DNA of 64,000 nt, from NCBI RefSeq assembly GCF_026151205.1, contig NC_087078.1, positions 11,480,175-11,544,174 of the forward strand, given 5' to 3'. The notes under the pieces were generated by a model that saw only the letters and a list, made by a program, of their open reading frames with translations, did no database searches and was not told the origin of the DNA. A program made the position numbers and the translations under genes. Shown here in pieces: positions 63,670 to 64,000 of this stretch. How positions within the stretch are numbered: position 1 is the first letter of the stretch; the number at the start of each line of letters is the position of its first letter. Source of the DNA: Bolinopsis microptera. Taxonomy: Eukaryota; Ctenophora; Tentaculata; Lobata; Bolinopsidae.

Positions 63670-64000
63670 TTATAGTTTCTCTCCCGTGTGGGTTCGTTGG
63701 TGTCTATTAAGATTTGATTTAATAGAGCAGGCAAATGAACATTGGTAACATTGGTAGGGGTTCTCTCCCGTGTGAGTACGTTGGTGTGTAATAAGACTTG
63801 ATTTAACAGAGCAAGTATATGAACATTCCTTACACTTGTAGGGTTTCTCTCCCGTGTGAATCCTCATATGTGTTGTAAGCGAACCATTCTGAGCACTAGA
63901 ATACGTACATTGACTGCACTTATAGGGTTTCTCTCCCGTGTGAGTACGTTGGTGTATAGTAAGACTTGATTTAACAGAGCAAGTATATGAACATTCCTTA
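63670..64000 (-). CDS. second C2H2 zinc-finger gene, cut by the window edge
   Basis: Open from the window edge to TAA at 63670 (about 109 codons). It holds parts of four fingers of the same two types as its neighbour (ECSYTCSVKSSLxxHQRTH and QCTYSSAQNGSLTTHMRIH), with TGEKPY linkers and one TGENPY. The N-terminus lies to the right of the window. High similarity to 61935-63080 indicates tandem duplication. Confidence 0.88.
   Translation of the reverse strand, partial: KECSYTCSVKSSLTIHQRTHTGEKPYKCSQCTYSSAQNGSLTTHMRIHTGEKPYKCKECSYTCSVKSSLITHQRTHTGENPYQCYQCSFACSIKSNLNRHQRTHTGEKL

Overview
This is AT-rich nuclear DNA from an invertebrate animal. I cannot fix the phylum from the sequence. The evidence is spliced genes with GT-AG introns whose products are animal-type: a FOP/CEP43 centrosomal protein, an insulysin-family metalloprotease, a rhodopsin-class receptor and tandem C2H2 zinc fingers. 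The introns are large and packed with transposable elements, including a tyrosine-recombinase (Crypton-type) gene, a Penelope-like GIY-YIG fragment, a non-LTR ORF1, a hAT-type MITE and several foldback elements. There are no prokaryotic operons, CRISPR arrays, rRNA or convincing tRNA.

Layout. 1-2208 (+) holds the last four exons of an M16 metalloprotease gene that enters from the left. 3314-4570 (-) is a class A GPCR in two exons with a one-base frameshift. 4.6-14.4 kb is a gene-poor repeat zone: a 1.4-kb foldback element, three copies of one dispersed repeat, and a family of 75-95 bp mini-elements with 7-12 bp target duplications.

15125-61542 (-) is one gene of about 46 kb. I assembled it from nine phase-compatible exons as CEP43 (FGFR1OP/FOP), 350 aa, and it matches the known protein from the N-terminal motif and LisH region to the acidic C-terminus. 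Its 27-kb intron 7 contains a Crypton-type recombinase ORF (+) between identical 87-bp direct repeats, a G-run-terminated element, a broken ORF1 (-), a Penelope-like GIY-YIG ORF (-) between inverted arms with hammerhead-like motifs, and a 16-bp minisatellite of about 1 kb. Intron 4 contains a small two-exon gene on the opposite strand (48476-48906) and a foldback element. Intron 3 holds a second G-run element and a hAT MITE. Intron 2 holds a 3-kb near-identical inverted repeat.

61935-64000 (-) carries two neighbouring C2H2 zinc-finger genes. The second runs off the right edge. Both show decayed finger sequence after their stop codons.

The most novel-looking signal is a set of three unrelated-looking elements (14353-14886, 21497-22120, 53747-54773). 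All start with a G-run, end with a C-run, and are bracketed by perfect 5-bp target duplications, a combination I cannot assign to a named superfamily. Others worth a second look are the mini-elements near 7-12 kb, the intronic 3-kb palindrome, and the recombinase gene with its direct repeats. All exon joins and repeat alignments were made by eye, without similarity searches.
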